Shown piece by piece: positions 9,711 through 20,078 of a stretch of 64,000 nt of DNA. How positions within the stretch are numbered: the stretch's first letter is position 1; each line of letters starts with the position of its first letter. Origin of the DNA: Nannocystis pusilla (GTDB lineage Bacteria > Myxococcota_A > Polyangia > Nannocystales > Nannocystaceae); the NCBI RefSeq assembly GCF_026626665.1, contig NZ_JAPNKE010000002.1, positions 6,797,168-6,861,167 of the forward strand. Reading direction: 5' to 3'. The translations under genes were made by a program, and so were the position numbers. The notes under the pieces were generated by a model. It was given only the letters and a program-made list of their open reading frames with translations. It was not told the DNA's origin and ran no database searches.

Positions 9711-9908
9711 GCCCGGTTCGATGACGACATCGCCGCGAGCAGGCCGCCGGAGCTTCGCGCGGGCATGACGGCGCAGGCCCGGTTCGATGACGACGTCGCC
9801 GCGAGCAGGCCGCCGGAGCTTCGCGCGGGCATGACGGCGCAGGCCCGGTTCGATGACGACGTCGCCGCGAGCAGGCCGCCGGAGCTTCGCGCGGGCATGA
9901 CGGCGCAG
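9711..9908. repeat. Three tandem 66-bp repeats
   Basis: Three copies starting at 9711, 9777 and 9843, each beginning GCCCGGTTCGATGACGAC and ending GGGCATGACGGCGCAG. They differ at about one base. The unit length is a multiple of three, so two frames stay open through the array, but no start, signal or flanking coding sequence supports a protein. The gap between the tRNA and the VOC gene (9614-10071) otherwise holds only short palindromes. Confidence 0.9.
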
Positions 9909-10037
9909 CCCGCCTCTCCCGGCGACGCCGCCCCTCCGGGCGACGCCGGCCCCGACCTCGCAGGTCAGCGCGAGCGGTCGTGACGGCGCCTGCCGCCCGC
10001 GCTCGTGGTGCGCGCGGTCGCCTCATCTGCTCATTTG

Positions 10038-10060
10038 GACATGCCCTTCGAGGCATGTCC
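10038..10060. repeat. Palindrome GGACATGCCCTTCGAGGCATGTCC
   Basis: Near-perfect inverted repeat of the window-wide family (arms GGACATGCC and GGCATGTCC, TTCG-type loop) just beyond the stop of the VOC gene, where it could also act as a terminator. Confidence 0.75.
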
Positions 10061-10071
10061 CTACAGCCACG

Positions 10072-10434
10072 TCACTCGGGCGTGTGGCACACCGCCTCGA
10101 CGTTGTGGCCGTCGGGGTCGAGGACGAACGCCGCGTAGTAGTTCGGGTGGTAGTGCGGGCGCAGCCCCGGCTCGCCGTTGTCGCGGGCCCCGGCGGCCAG
10201 CGCCGCCGCGTGGAACTGGCGCACCTGCTCGCGGTTCGCCGCGCGAAAGGCCAGGTGGAGCGGCTGGGCCTCGCCGGCCGGCGCGAGCCACAGCTGCGGC
10301 GCGCCCGGCAGGCCGAAGCCGGCGGTGGAGGCGTCCTCGTAGGCCGTCACGGCCCCGAGCGGGGCCAGGGCGGCCGCGTAGAAGCGGGCGCTGCGGGGGA
10401 GATCGCGGACGTTGAGGTTCAGGTGGTCGAGCAT
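10072..10434 (-). CDS. VOC family (glyoxalase/bleomycin-resistance fold) protein
   Basis: 120 residues from ATG 10434. The opening MLDHLNLNVRDLPRSARFY and the closing YYAAFVLDPDGHNVEAVCH are the two beta-alpha-beta-beta-beta modules of a small one-domain VOC protein. His4 and the Glu of NVEAV are the usual metal ligands. Members include glyoxalase I-like lyases, dioxygenases and drug-binding proteins; the substrate cannot be inferred. The gene ends 28 bases before the stop-side of an AraC-type gene on the same strand, so a small operon is possible. Confidence 0.85.
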   Translation of the reverse strand: MLDHLNLNVRDLPRSARFYAAALAPLGAVTAYEDASTAGFGLPGAPQLWLAPAGEAQPLHLAFRAANREQVRQFHAAALAAGARDNGEPGLRPHYHPNYYAAFVLDPDGHNVEAVCHTPE

Positions 10435-10462
10435 GGGCCCGGTGTAGCCGGGGGCCCCGCCC

Positions 10463-11365
10463 CTACACTTGGCGGATCTTGCGAATCTGATGCTGCCGGC
10501 GCCAGCGCCCCGGCGACAGCCCGACCAGGCGATGGAACGTGCGCACGAAGTTCGACAGGTCGCCGAAGCCGACCTCGAACGCCACCTCGGTCACCGGCAC
10601 CTCGCTCTCGCACAGCCGCGCCGCCGCCCGCTCGACGCGGGTCTGCACGAGGTACTGGTGCGGCGTCACCCCGAACACCGCGCGGAACAGCCGCAAGAAG
10701 TGGAACGGGCTCAGGCCCACGTGCTCGGCCACGTCCCCCAGCAGCAGCGGCTCGGCCGCGCGGGCGGCGATGTAGCGGGCCCCGGCCACCGCCCGCTCGC
10801 GGTCGCTCGCGCTCGCGCTCGCCCGCGGGGCCCGAGGCGAACCTGTCTGAAGGGCCAGCTCCTCGAGCACCGCGGCGGTCAGCGCCAGCGCCAGCGCCTC
10901 GACCTCGGGCGCGCGGGTCGGGTCGCGCGAGTCGGTCGCCGCCGCGAGGGCCCGCGCGAGCGCGGAGATCCGCGGGCGCGGGGCCAGCGCCGGGGCCGCG
11001 AACAGCCGGCCCGGGGCCGCGTGGGCCGACGCCGCCGCCGCCAGCAGCGACTCCGACAGCGCGAGGCTCAGGCACACGTCGCCGACCCCGTGCTCGTGCG
11101 AACACACGAACGCCTCGTCGACCTCGCCGAGCAGCACCGAGCCGGCCACCAGCGCGTGGGTGCGATCGCGGCAGCGGTAACAGAAGCTGCCCGTGAGCAC
11201 GAACGACAGCGACGCCTGGCGATGCTGCTCCGGGAACGGCCGGTCGCGGGGCCCCGCGTGGCACACGTGCCGCGACACCGTGATGTCGGGCAGCCCGGCC
11301 AGCAGTTCCACCCGTGGCACCGCGGCCGCGGGGTCGGCGCGAGACGGCGTGGGGCCTTCCGCCAC
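10463..11365 (-). CDS. AraC family transcriptional regulator
   Basis: About 300 residues. The C-terminal 95 residues hold the double helix-turn-helix: LGDVAEHVGLSPFHFLRLF and then VTEVAFEVGFGDLSNFVRTF with the family end FHRLVGLSPGRWRR. The N-terminal half is a sensor/cupin-like domain (CSHEHGVGDVCLSL) of unknown ligand. I chose the GTG at 11365, since the longer frame starts with a TTG at 11401 in noisy sequence. A GTG slightly further in (VPRVELLAG) is also possible. A palindrome-family remnant, CCTGTCTGAAGGGCCAG near 10843, lies in frame inside the gene. It is divergent from the cytochrome gene at 11458. Confidence 0.85.
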   Translation of the reverse strand: MAEGPTPSRADPAAAVPRVELLAGLPDITVSRHVCHAGPRDRPFPEQHRQASLSFVLTGSFCYRCRDRTHALVAGSVLLGEVDEAFVCSHEHGVGDVCLSLALSESLLAAAASAHAAPGRLFAAPALAPRPRISALARALAAATDSRDPTRAPEVEALALALTAAVLEELALQTGSPRAPRASASASDRERAVAGARYIAARAAEPLLLGDVAEHVGLSPFHFLRLFRAVFGVTPHQYLVQTRVERAAARLCESEVPVTEVAFEVGFGDLSNFVRTFHRLVGLSPGRWRRQHQIRKIRQV

Positions 11366-11457
11366 CCGACCTGGTGTACCGACACCACTCGCGCGGGTCA
11401 ACCGCGCTCTGGCTGGCCCGCGCGAGTTGCGATACGGTCGCGAGCGCCAGGACGGCC

Positions 11458-13005
11458 ATGGAAATCGCAGCGAGCGTCACCCTCGGACTCTTGTTCCTGA
11501 TCTCGGGCTTCGCGTCCCTCTTCTTGATGTTCAAGCTGTGGGGCTGGCCGGACGGGCATCAACCGGGCATGTCGAAGGCGCCGTCGCATCTGGTGCGCCT
11601 CCACGACATCTTCAAGGTCGTCTTCACCGCGCTCTACGTGGTGATGATGGCCGTCATGGTCCCGCGGCTGTGGAACTACCAGGTCGAGCTGCCGCCGCGC
11701 TCGGCCGTCCACGTCAGCCTCGGCTTCTTGCTCGGCGTACTGCTCCTGGTCGAGCTCGCGTTCTACCGCGTGTTCCGCCACCTGCAGGACTGGGTCCCGC
11801 CGCTCGCCACCGCGACGGTCGGCTGCGCCGTGCTGCTGCTCGGCCTGTCGGTCCCGAGCGCCCTGCGCGAGTACGGCCTCGCCCGCGGCCAGGTCGGCGG
11901 CGGCGTCTACAGCGTCGAGAACCGGGACCGCGTGGCCCGCCTGCTGCCGCTGGCCGAGATGCCGGCTGACGCCCCGTTCGCCGAGCTCACCACCATCGAC
12001 GCGCTGCGCCACGGGCGGGAGATCCTCGCCACCAAGTGCGTCGTCTGCCACGACCTCAAGACGGTGCTCGTCCAGCCGCGCGCCCCGGCCGGCTGGTGGC
12101 GCACCGTCGAGCGCATGGCCGACAAGCCGACCTTCGAGGACCCGCTGACCGAGCGCGAGCTCTACGACGTCACCGCGTACCTCATCGCCATCACCGGCGA
12201 CCTCCAGCGCTCCGCCCGGCAGCAGCGCGAGCAGAAGCTCAAGCAGCAGCAGGCCATCGCCCCCGTCGACCCGGCCGCGCCCGCCCCCGCCTACGACGCC
12301 GCCGCCGCGCAGAAGGCCTTCGAGACCCGCTGCAGCGAGTGCCACGAGCTCGCCGAGGTCGACAAGAAGCCGCCGACCTCGGCCCGCGAGGTCAAGGAGG
12401 TCATCGAGCGCATGGTCGCCGACAACGGCATGGCCGCGCCCCCCGGCGAGCTCGACCTCTGCTACGCCTTCATGGTCCGCAAGTACGCGCCGAACGAGGT
12501 CGCCAGCGCCCCCGCCACCCTCGGCGCGGCCGTCGGCGCCGAGGTCCAGGCGGCCGTCGCGGTGGCCAGCGCACCGCCTGTCCCGGAGGACAGCAAGCCT
12601 GTCCCCACGGACAGCAAGCCTGTCCCTGCGGACAGCAAGCCCGCCGCCGCCCCGCCGCCGGCCGCCGAGCCCGACGTCGTCCTCGACGACGCCCCGCCGG
12701 CCGCCGCGCCCACGCCCGCGCCCGCCAAGCCCAAGCCGGCCCCGGCCAAGGCGATCGACGCCCGCGGCCTCTACGTCAAGCACTGCGCCGCCTGCCACGA
12801 CGCCAGCGGCAAGGGCAAGCCGGGGCTCAAGAGCAAGGGCATCCCGGACATGACCGACAAGAACTGGCAGAAGAAGAACGGCAAGGCCGCGGTCGCGCGG
12901 GCGATCAAGGCCGGCATCCCGGGGACGATGATGAAGTCGTTCGCCGCCAAGATGAAGCCGGAGGAGATCGACGCGGTCGCCGCCTTCGTCAAGAAGCTGC
13001 GTTGA
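11458..13005 (+). CDS. Membrane-anchored tri-haem c-type cytochrome
   Basis: 515 residues from ATG 11458. The N-terminal 150 residues hold four membrane segments (ASVTLGLLFLISGFASLFL, VFTALYVVMMAVMVP, VSLGFLLGVLLLVEL, ATVGCAVLLLGLSV). Three CXXCH haem sites follow: CVVCH (194-198), CSECH (292-296) and CAACH (443-447). The last module has the class I pattern with distal Met in TMMKSFAAKMKPEEI. A Pro/Ala-rich linker between the second and third sites carries three copies of the heptapeptide PVPxDSK (12577-12639), each encoded by a palindrome-family element. It probably shuttles electrons on the periplasmic side; partner unknown. A cytosolic DNA-level oddity rather than a protein defect. Confidence 0.85.
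   Translation: MEIAASVTLGLLFLISGFASLFLMFKLWGWPDGHQPGMSKAPSHLVRLHDIFKVVFTALYVVMMAVMVPRLWNYQVELPPRSAVHVSLGFLLGVLLLVELAFYRVFRHLQDWVPPLATATVGCAVLLLGLSVPSALREYGLARGQVGGGVYSVENRDRVARLLPLAEMPADAPFAELTTIDALRHGREILATKCVVCHDLKTVLVQPRAPAGWWRTVERMADKPTFEDPLTERELYDVTAYLIAITGDLQRSARQQREQKLKQQQAIAPVDPAAPAPAYDAAAAQKAFETRCSECHELAEVDKKPPTSAREVKEVIERMVADNGMAAPPGELDLCYAFMVRKYAPNEVASAPATLGAAVGAEVQAAVAVASAPPVPEDSKPVPTDSKPVPADSKPAAAPPPAAEPDVVLDDAPPAAAPTPAPAKPKPAPAKAIDARGLYVKHCAACHDASGKGKPGLKSKGIPDMTDKNWQKKNGKAAVARAIKAGIPGTMMKSFAAKMKPEEIDAVAAFVKKLR
12577..12639 (+). repeat. Three in-frame 21-bp palindrome elements inside cytochrome gene
   Basis: Three tandem 21-bp units of the form CCTGTCC-N5-GGACAGCAAG. CCTGTCC and GGACAG form inverted arms. 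Each codes for PVPxDSK, and only the central bases vary (GAG, ACG, GCG codons). This shows the palindrome family has been tolerated and multiplied within a coding linker. Confidence 0.9.
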
Positions 13006-13020
13006 CGCCCGGGCGGCCGG

Positions 13021-13038
13021 TCCGCCGCGCGCGGCGGA
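13021..13038 (+). terminator. GC hairpin after cytochrome gene
   Basis: A perfect self-complementary 18-mer (TCCGCCGCG and its complement) begins 15 bases after the stop at 13005. No T-run. Probable terminator between the cytochrome and histidine kinase genes. Confidence 0.5.
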
Positions 13039-13132
13039 GCGGCCGCGACGACGGCGGCGCCCCGGGTCAGGGCCGCTGCGCCGCTCGCCGCTGGGACGCC
13101 CGCCCTGCCGGCGCATAGTCGAGGGGGCGGCC

Positions 13133-15607
13133 ATGACTTCCCCCAGCGCCAGCGGCCCTCGCGGCTTCCGCTTCGACGACCTCGAGCGCCTGGCGCCGCT
13201 GCTGTTCGCCTTGATGGAGAACGCGCCGGAGTTCGTCCTCCTGCTGTCGCCGACCGGGGTCATCCGCCACATGAACCGGACCGCCGCCGGCACCTCGATG
13301 GCCGAGGCGACCGGCCGCAGCGTGTTCGAATACATCGCCCCGGAGTCGCACGCCGTCGCGCGCGTCGCGATCGAGCAGGTGGTCGCCACCGGCGAGGCCC
13401 AGTCCTACGAGTGCGTCGGCACCGGCGCGTACGGCCGCCCGACCCGCTTCGAGTCGCGGATCGGCGCCATCAGCGAGGACGGCCGGGTCGTCGCCCTCCT
13501 ACTGATCGCCCACGACATCACCACGCGCGTGGCCATGGAGGCCGAGCTGCGCGAGAGCCGGGAGCAGCTCGCCGTCGCCGTCGCCGCCAGCGGCCTCGGC
13601 CTGTGGGAGTGGCACGTCGAGAGCGACACCGTCGTGTGGAACGAGGTCATGCGCCAGCTCCACGGCTTCGTCCCCGAGCAGGTCCCGCGCAACTTCGCCG
13701 ACCTCGTGGACACCCTCCACCCCGACGACCGCGCCGGCCTGGCCGCCCGCGCCCGCCAGGTCGCCAGCGTCGAGGACTTCGTCGACTTCGAGTACCGCAT
13801 CATCAAGCCGGGCGGGCAGATCGCCTGGTTGCTCGTGCGCGGCAAGCCGGTCAAGGACGACCGCGGCCGCGTCGTCAAGATGGTGGGCGGCGTCGTCGAC
13901 ATCACCGCCCGCAAGCAGGCCGACGAGGCCCTGCGGCGCGAGGAGGAGCGCTACCGATCGCTCGTCGCCACCCTCGCCGAGGGCATCGTCGTCGTCGACG
14001 TCGACGGCCGGGTCGTCACCTGCAACACCAGCGCCGAGCGGATCCTCGGCCTCGCCCGCGCCCAGCTCCACGACCCGATCGGCCTCGCCAGCCCGTTCCG
14101 CGCCATCCACGAGGACGGCGCCCCGTTCCCGCTCGAGAGCTGGCCCGCCGTCCTGGCCTTGAGGACAGGTGAGCCGCAGGTCGGCGTCATCATGGGCATC
14201 TACCGGCCCGACGGCGCCATCGCCTGGATCTCCATCAACGCCCAGCCGCTCTACCACGCCGGCTCGGCCGCGCCCTACGCCGTCGTCGCCTCGTTCTTCG
14301 ACATCAGCGACCGCAAGCGCGCCGACGCCGAGCGCGAGCGCCTGCTCGGCGACGAGCAGCGGGCCCGCCGGCGCGCCGTCATCCTCGCCGAGGCCGGCAA
14401 GCTGCTGGTCTCGCAGCGCGACGTCCACGCCGCGCTGGCCGAGTTCGTGCGCCGCCTCGTGCCCGAGCCGGCCGACCTCGCCGCCGTCGAGCTGCTCGAC
14501 GACGACGGCCGCTTCGGCCTCGCGCGCCGCGTCACCGTCGCCGCCGGCGACCCCGAGCTCGAGGCGCGCTACGTCGACCTGCGCCGACGCCTGCCGCTGC
14601 CCGCCGACTGTCCCTTGCACGAGGTCCTGCAGCGCGACGAGGTGCGGCTGTCGTCCGCGCGGCCCGACGCCCCGCTGCTGACCCTGCCCGGCGTCCCCGA
14701 GACCGACGCCTGGCTGGCCCCGCGCCTGCGCTACCGCGCGATCGCCCTCGTCCCGCTGGTCGCCCGCGGCCGCCCGCTCGGCGTCATGCTCCTCGCCACC
14801 CGCGGCCGCGCCCTCGGCCCCGACGAGCTGTCGCTGATCGACGAGCTGGCCCTGCGCGCCGCCCAGGCGGTCGAGAACGCCCGCCTCTACCACGAGATGG
14901 AGCTGGCGCTGGCCAAGCGCGAGGAGTTCATCGCCGTCGCCTCGCACGAGCTGCGCACCCCGCTGACCCCGATCGTCCTCCAGGTCGACCGCCTGATCCG
15001 CCACGCCCGCGGCGACGACGAGTTCTCCGCCGCCGCCGCGCTGCCCAAGCTCGGCGTCATCCAGCGCCAGGCCGACCGCCTCCACCGCCTCATCGAGGAG
15101 CTGCTCGACGTCTCGCGGATCACCGGCGGCCGCCTCAAGATCGAGGTCGAGGACGTCGACTACGCCGAGCTCCTGCGCGCCATCGTCGAGCACTTCACCG
15201 AGCCGCTCGCCCGCGCCGGCTGCGACGTCCACCTCACCGCCCCGCTGTACGCCTCCGGCCGCACCGACCGCACCCGCTTCGAGCAGATCGTCAGCAACCT
15301 GCTCGCCAACGCCATGAAGTACGGCGGCGGCAAACCGATCGAGCTGGCGCTGGTGCAGGACGGCGAGACGATCACCCTGTCGGTCCGCGACCACGGCATC
15401 GGCATCTCGAAGGGCGACCAGGCCCGCATCTTCCAGCGCTTCGAACGCGCCGTGTCCGAGCGCCACTACGGCGGCCTCGGCCTCGGCCTGTGGGTCGCCC
15501 GCCACGTCTCGGAGGCCATGGGCGGCCACATCAGCGTCACCAGCGCCCCGGGCGCCGGCTCGGTGTTCGTCGTCAAACTGCCCCGGCTGGTCGCCGAGGC
15601 GCAATGA
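13133..15607 (+). CDS. PAS/GAF sensor histidine kinase
   Basis: 824 residues from ATG 13133 and no membrane segments, so a soluble kinase. Three PAS domains are seen at about 25-140, 148-265 and 275-390 (the second with the PAC end GVVDITARKQADE, the third with SFFDISDRKRADAE). A GAF-like domain follows at about 410-590. The HisKA phosphorylation site is VASHELRTPLTP with His605. The ATPase domain shows the N box (SNLLANAMKYGGG), G1 (VRDHGIGIS) and G2 (YGGLGLGLWVARH). No receiver domain is fused and no response regulator is adjacent, so it is an orphan by position. Confidence 0.93.
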   Translation: MTSPSASGPRGFRFDDLERLAPLLFALMENAPEFVLLLSPTGVIRHMNRTAAGTSMAEATGRSVFEYIAPESHAVARVAIEQVVATGEAQSYECVGTGAYGRPTRFESRIGAISEDGRVVALLLIAHDITTRVAMEAELRESREQLAVAVAASGLGLWEWHVESDTVVWNEVMRQLHGFVPEQVPRNFADLVDTLHPDDRAGLAARARQVASVEDFVDFEYRIIKPGGQIAWLLVRGKPVKDDRGRVVKMVGGVVDITARKQADEALRREEERYRSLVATLAEGIVVVDVDGRVVTCNTSAERILGLARAQLHDPIGLASPFRAIHEDGAPFPLESWPAVLALRTGEPQVGVIMGIYRPDGAIAWISINAQPLYHAGSAAPYAVVASFFDISDRKRADAERERLLGDEQRARRRAVILAEAGKLLVSQRDVHAALAEFVRRLVPEPADLAAVELLDDDGRFGLARRVTVAAGDPELEARYVDLRRRLPLPADCPLHEVLQRDEVRLSSARPDAPLLTLPGVPETDAWLAPRLRYRAIALVPLVARGRPLGVMLLATRGRALGPDELSLIDELALRAAQAVENARLYHEMELALAKREEFIAVASHELRTPLTPIVLQVDRLIRHARGDDEFSAAAALPKLGVIQRQADRLHRLIEELLDVSRITGGRLKIEVEDVDYAELLRAIVEHFTEPLARAGCDVHLTAPLYASGRTDRTRFEQIVSNLLANAMKYGGGKPIELALVQDGETITLSVRDHGIGISKGDQARIFQRFERAVSERHYGGLGLGLWVARHVSEAMGGHISVTSAPGAGSVFVVKLPRLVAEAQ

Positions 15608-15618
15608 GCGGAGTCCGT

Positions 15619-15999
15619 TCAGCGACGACGACGCGCCCGGCGGACCCCTGCCCCGATCGTCGCGCCGATATCACGCACGACGCTGAAAATGCCCAATGCG
15701 AGCACTCCTCGGCCGAGCGAGATCGTGAGCTTGTCGACGACGTGAGTCTCTTTGCCGCCGTGTAGACAGAGCGACAGGAACTCGGCCGTGTTGGAGCCCA
15801 GCAGCGAGAGCGACTGACCCTCGAGGGCCAGCGCGCGACGGGCCGTGAGGAGCCTGTCCCGCGGCTGGAGCTCCGGGTCCTGCGGTACGCCGATTTGGTC
15901 GAGCGGTGCGAAGTCCGCGAGCGGGACGACCACGACCTTACGGCTGAGGCGCGACGGATAGGCGACCTGATAGGTTCCTGCGACCTCACTGACGATCAC
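15619..15999 (-). CDS. Unknown small protein, N-terminus uncertain
   Basis: 126 residues from GTG 15999, ending in a very basic tail (RRARRRR). The good reading continues upstream in frame (PGIVVCHKNAIGVESFG) without a start codon. An ATG near 16095 would join it if one C were removed from the CCCC run in CTTCCCCTCGG, giving MKLPSDLRATRRLEPGIVV. So the true gene may be about 155 residues, with an indel near 16085. Residues 1-60 look like a small beta-barrel (SH3/KOW-like). No family recognised. The stop lies 12 bases from the kinase stop, tail to tail. Confidence 0.55.
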   Translation of the reverse strand: MIVSEVAGTYQVAYPSRLSRKVVVVPLADFAPLDQIGVPQDPELQPRDRLLTARRALALEGQSLSLLGSNTAEFLSLCLHGGKETHVVDKLTISLGRGVLALGIFSVVRDIGATIGAGVRRARRRR

Positions 16000-16200
16000 G
16001 CCGAAGGACTCGACCCCTATGGCATTCTTGTGACAAACGACGATACCGGGCTCGAGGCGCCGGGTGGCACGCAGATCCGAGGGGAAGTTTCATGCGCATG
16101 AGAATCGCCGATCCCCGACTCGGTTCAAGCGAGATCGGCGATGGGCCGCGAAACACCGTGCTGCGACGCGATTCGACCGAGCCGAGGTTGCAACCCGGGC

Positions 16201-17279
16201 TCAATACCCGAGCCGCTCGAGCACCTTCTCCGTCACCTTCGGAATTCCCCGCGCGGCCGTTCGCCCGGCGCGATCCACATGCGGCCGGGGCCGTCCTCAT
16301 ACCCCGACATATGCGACACATCCACGACTGCCGCCTCGCCGCGGCACGGCCACAGCATCCACACGCGGTGGGTGAACACGTGCTTCACTGGTTCGGTGAG
16401 CGCCTCGACCGACTTCACCTTCACCCCGGTGACCTCTGCGATCGCTCGCGGCGGCGCTCCGGCGCGGTCGGTGATCTTGCGTTCGATGAGCGGCAGGCAC
16501 CACATCCCGGCCAGGAGCCCGTCGTTCGCGCGTTGCTCGAGCAGGACCCGGCCGTTGCGGCGGACCGCCACTGCCCACAGGTCGTCGCGGGGGGACGGCG
16601 CGCGCTGCTTCGGCTTTGGGATCGTCGTCTGCAGCCCCTTCGCCAGCGCCTGGCACTCGCTGCGGACCGGGCAGCCCTCGCAGCGCGGCCCCAGCGGCGT
16701 GCACACCGTCGCGCCCAGCTCCATCAGCGCCTGCGCCAGCACCCGCGGCGGCCCTGCTTGCACGATCTGCTGCGCCATCGTCCAGTGGCCGGGCGCGCCC
16801 GCCTCTTGCAGCTTCGGGTCCTCGATCGCCTGCAACCGCGACAGCACCCGGGCCACGTTGCCGTCGACCAGCGCGGTCGGCCGGTCGAACGCGATCGAGG
16901 CGATGGCCCCGGCGGTGTAGCGACCGACGCCCGGAATCTGGCGCAGCAGCTCCGGGTCGTCGGGCACCTTGCCGCCGTGCGACGCGGCCACGTGGCGGGC
17001 CCCCGCGTGCAGCAGGCGAGCGCGGCGGTAGTAGCCGAGCCCGCTCCACGCCGCGAGCACCTCCGACTCGTCGGCCGCCGCCAGAGTGCCGATGTCCGGG
17101 AAGCGCTCCAGGAATTTCCCGTAGTACTGCTCCACCGTGTCGACCCGCGTCTGCTGCAGCATGATTTCGCTGACCCAGATGGCGTACGGGTCGCGGGTCC
17201 GCCGCCACGCCAGGTCGCGCTGGTGCTGGAGGAACCAGGGTTCGAGGAGCTTGGCGAGGCGATGCGCGAGATCGAGCAC
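16201..17279 (-). CDS. mutY: A/G-specific adenine DNA glycosylase MutY, one apparent frameshift at 3' end
   Basis: MutY removes adenine mispaired with 8-oxoguanine in base excision repair. From GTG 17279: catalytic Glu38 in SEIMLQQTRV, helix-hairpin-helix IPGVGRYTAGAIASI, catalytic Asp139 in ALVDGNV, and the 4Fe-4S ligands Cys193, Cys200, Cys203, Cys209. The C-terminal NUDIX-like domain reads the 8-oxoG. The open frame would stop at 16233 after RPRGEFRR, but one extra G in the GCGGGG run near 16247 restores GIPKVTEKVLERLGY and a stop at 16201-16203, the usual MutY ending. The restored product is 359 residues. It is divergent from murC across 150 bp. Confidence 0.93.
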
Positions 17280-17429
17280 GGCGCTCCTATAGCATGTCCG
17301 GGCCGGAAATAAGCCCCCATCGTCGGCACGTTGACGCCTGGGTCGCCCGCGCGCGGCTCCGCCGCTGCCGGGTCTTTTTGTGTCCTTTTACCGGCGAACC
17401 AGTACACTCGCCGGCCAGCGTTTCCCCGC

Positions 17430-18840
<1,411 letters not shown>

Positions 18841-18845
18841 CCGCC

Positions 18846-19805
18846 ATGAGCCTCACCCGCGGGCAGCGGCTGCTGGCCGAGCTCGGCGACCTCGACCTCC
18901 CGCCGGGCGCGCTCGAGCTGCGGCTCGACGAGCCGATGGCGCGCCACACCACCCTGCGGCTCGGCGGCCCGGCTGACCTTTGGGCCAGGCCGGCCGATCC
19001 CCGCGCCCTGCAGCGGCTGCTGGCCGCCTGTCACACAAAGTCGATCGCCGTCAGCTTCGTCGGCGGCGGCTCCAACCTGCTCGTGCGCGACGCCGGCATC
19101 CGCGGCGTCGTCATCAACCTCGCGCGCATGAACCGCGTCGAGCGCCCGGACCCCGCCGACCCCGCGCGCGTCGAAGTCGAGGCCGGCGCGACCACCGGCC
19201 GCCTGCTGCAGCACGTCACCACCTGGGAGCTCGGCGGCCTCGAGTTCCTCGGCGGCGTGCCCGGCAGCGTCGGCGGCGGCCTCATCATGAACGCCGGCAC
19301 CTACCTCGGCGAGTTCACCAAGGTCGTCACCCGCGTCCACAGCCTGCACCGCGACGGCCGCGCGCGCACCCGCGAGCACGCCGAGTGCGGCTTCCGCTAC
19401 CGCGGCTCCGACCTGCCGCCCGACGAGATCGTCGTCGGCGCCGAGCTGCGCTGCTGGCCGCGCCCGCGCGCGGAGATCGAGCTCGACGTCGCCGGCCTGC
19501 GCGAGCGTCGGCGCCAGCGCGAGCCGAGCGGCGTGGCCAACAACGGCAGCACCTTCAAGAACCCGCCGGGCGACTTCGCGGGCCGCATCATCGAGTCGGT
19601 CGGCCTCAAGGGCACCCGGGTCGGCGCCGCGGTCGTCAGCCCGGTGCACGCCAACTGGCTGGTCGTCGAGCGCCCCGGCCCGGGCGTGCCCGAGGCGCGC
19701 GCCGCCGACCTCCTGGCCCTGATCGACCTCGTGCGCGAGCGCGTGCGGACCGAGACCGGCACCCAGCTCGAGCTCGAGGTCAAGATCGCCGGCGAGGCGG
19801 TATAA
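18846..19805 (+). CDS. murB: UDP-N-acetylenolpyruvoylglucosamine reductase MurB
   Basis: MurB reduces UDP-GlcNAc-enolpyruvate to UDP-MurNAc with NADPH and FAD. 319 residues from ATG 18846. FAD-binding motifs are HTTLRLGGPADLWARP, SFVGGGSNLLVRD and LGGLEFLGGVPGSVGGGLIMNAG. The proton-donating Ser sits in NNGSTFKNP and the C-terminal Glu in LELEVKI. The gene starts 6 bases after the murC stop, so the two are co-transcribed, and bolA follows after 9 bases. Confidence 0.96.
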   Translation: MSLTRGQRLLAELGDLDLPPGALELRLDEPMARHTTLRLGGPADLWARPADPRALQRLLAACHTKSIAVSFVGGGSNLLVRDAGIRGVVINLARMNRVERPDPADPARVEVEAGATTGRLLQHVTTWELGGLEFLGGVPGSVGGGLIMNAGTYLGEFTKVVTRVHSLHRDGRARTREHAECGFRYRGSDLPPDEIVVGAELRCWPRPRAEIELDVAGLRERRRQREPSGVANNGSTFKNPPGDFAGRIIESVGLKGTRVGAAVVSPVHANWLVVERPGPGVPEARAADLLALIDLVRERVRTETGTQLELEVKIAGEAV

Positions 19806-19814
19806 CTCCGGCCC

Positions 19815-20072
19815 ATGAGTCACCACCCGACCAACTTCCAGGGCTCCGTCACCGACGCGATCCGCGAGGCCATCCTCGCCAAGATGGCCGCCGACGACGT
19901 CCAGGTCTCGGGCGGCGGCGGCCACTACACGATCGTCGTCGTCTCCTCCGAGTTCGCCGGCAAGTCCATGGTCGCCCAGCAACGCCTCGTCTACGGCGCC
20001 ATCGCCCACCTCATGGCCGGCGACATGGCCCCCGTCCACGCCGTCGACAGCCTGCGCACCATCATCCCCTGA
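19815..20072 (+). CDS. BolA/IbaG family protein
   Basis: 85 residues from ATG 19815. The class II KH-like fold is recognised by VQVSGGGGHYTIVVVSSEF, then GKSMVAQQRLVYGAI and the end HAVDSLRTIIP. The position of Cys in monothiol-glutaredoxin-binding BolA is not obvious, while the conserved His of VHAVDSL is present. BolA/IbaG proteins act with glutaredoxins in iron-sulfur handling. Linked to murC-murB by short spacing, an arrangement close to that of ibaG beside murA in other bacteria. Confidence 0.9.
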   Translation: MSHHPTNFQGSVTDAIREAILAKMAADDVQVSGGGGHYTIVVVSSEFAGKSMVAQQRLVYGAIAHLMAGDMAPVHAVDSLRTIIP

Positions 20073-20078
20073 GCCCGC

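Noticed and set aside
9548..9898. Repeat protein read from the reverse strand of the 66-bp array (MPARSSGGLL-type units)
   Set aside because: The frame stays open only because the unit is a multiple of three. No start context, signal or homology, and other frames are also open.
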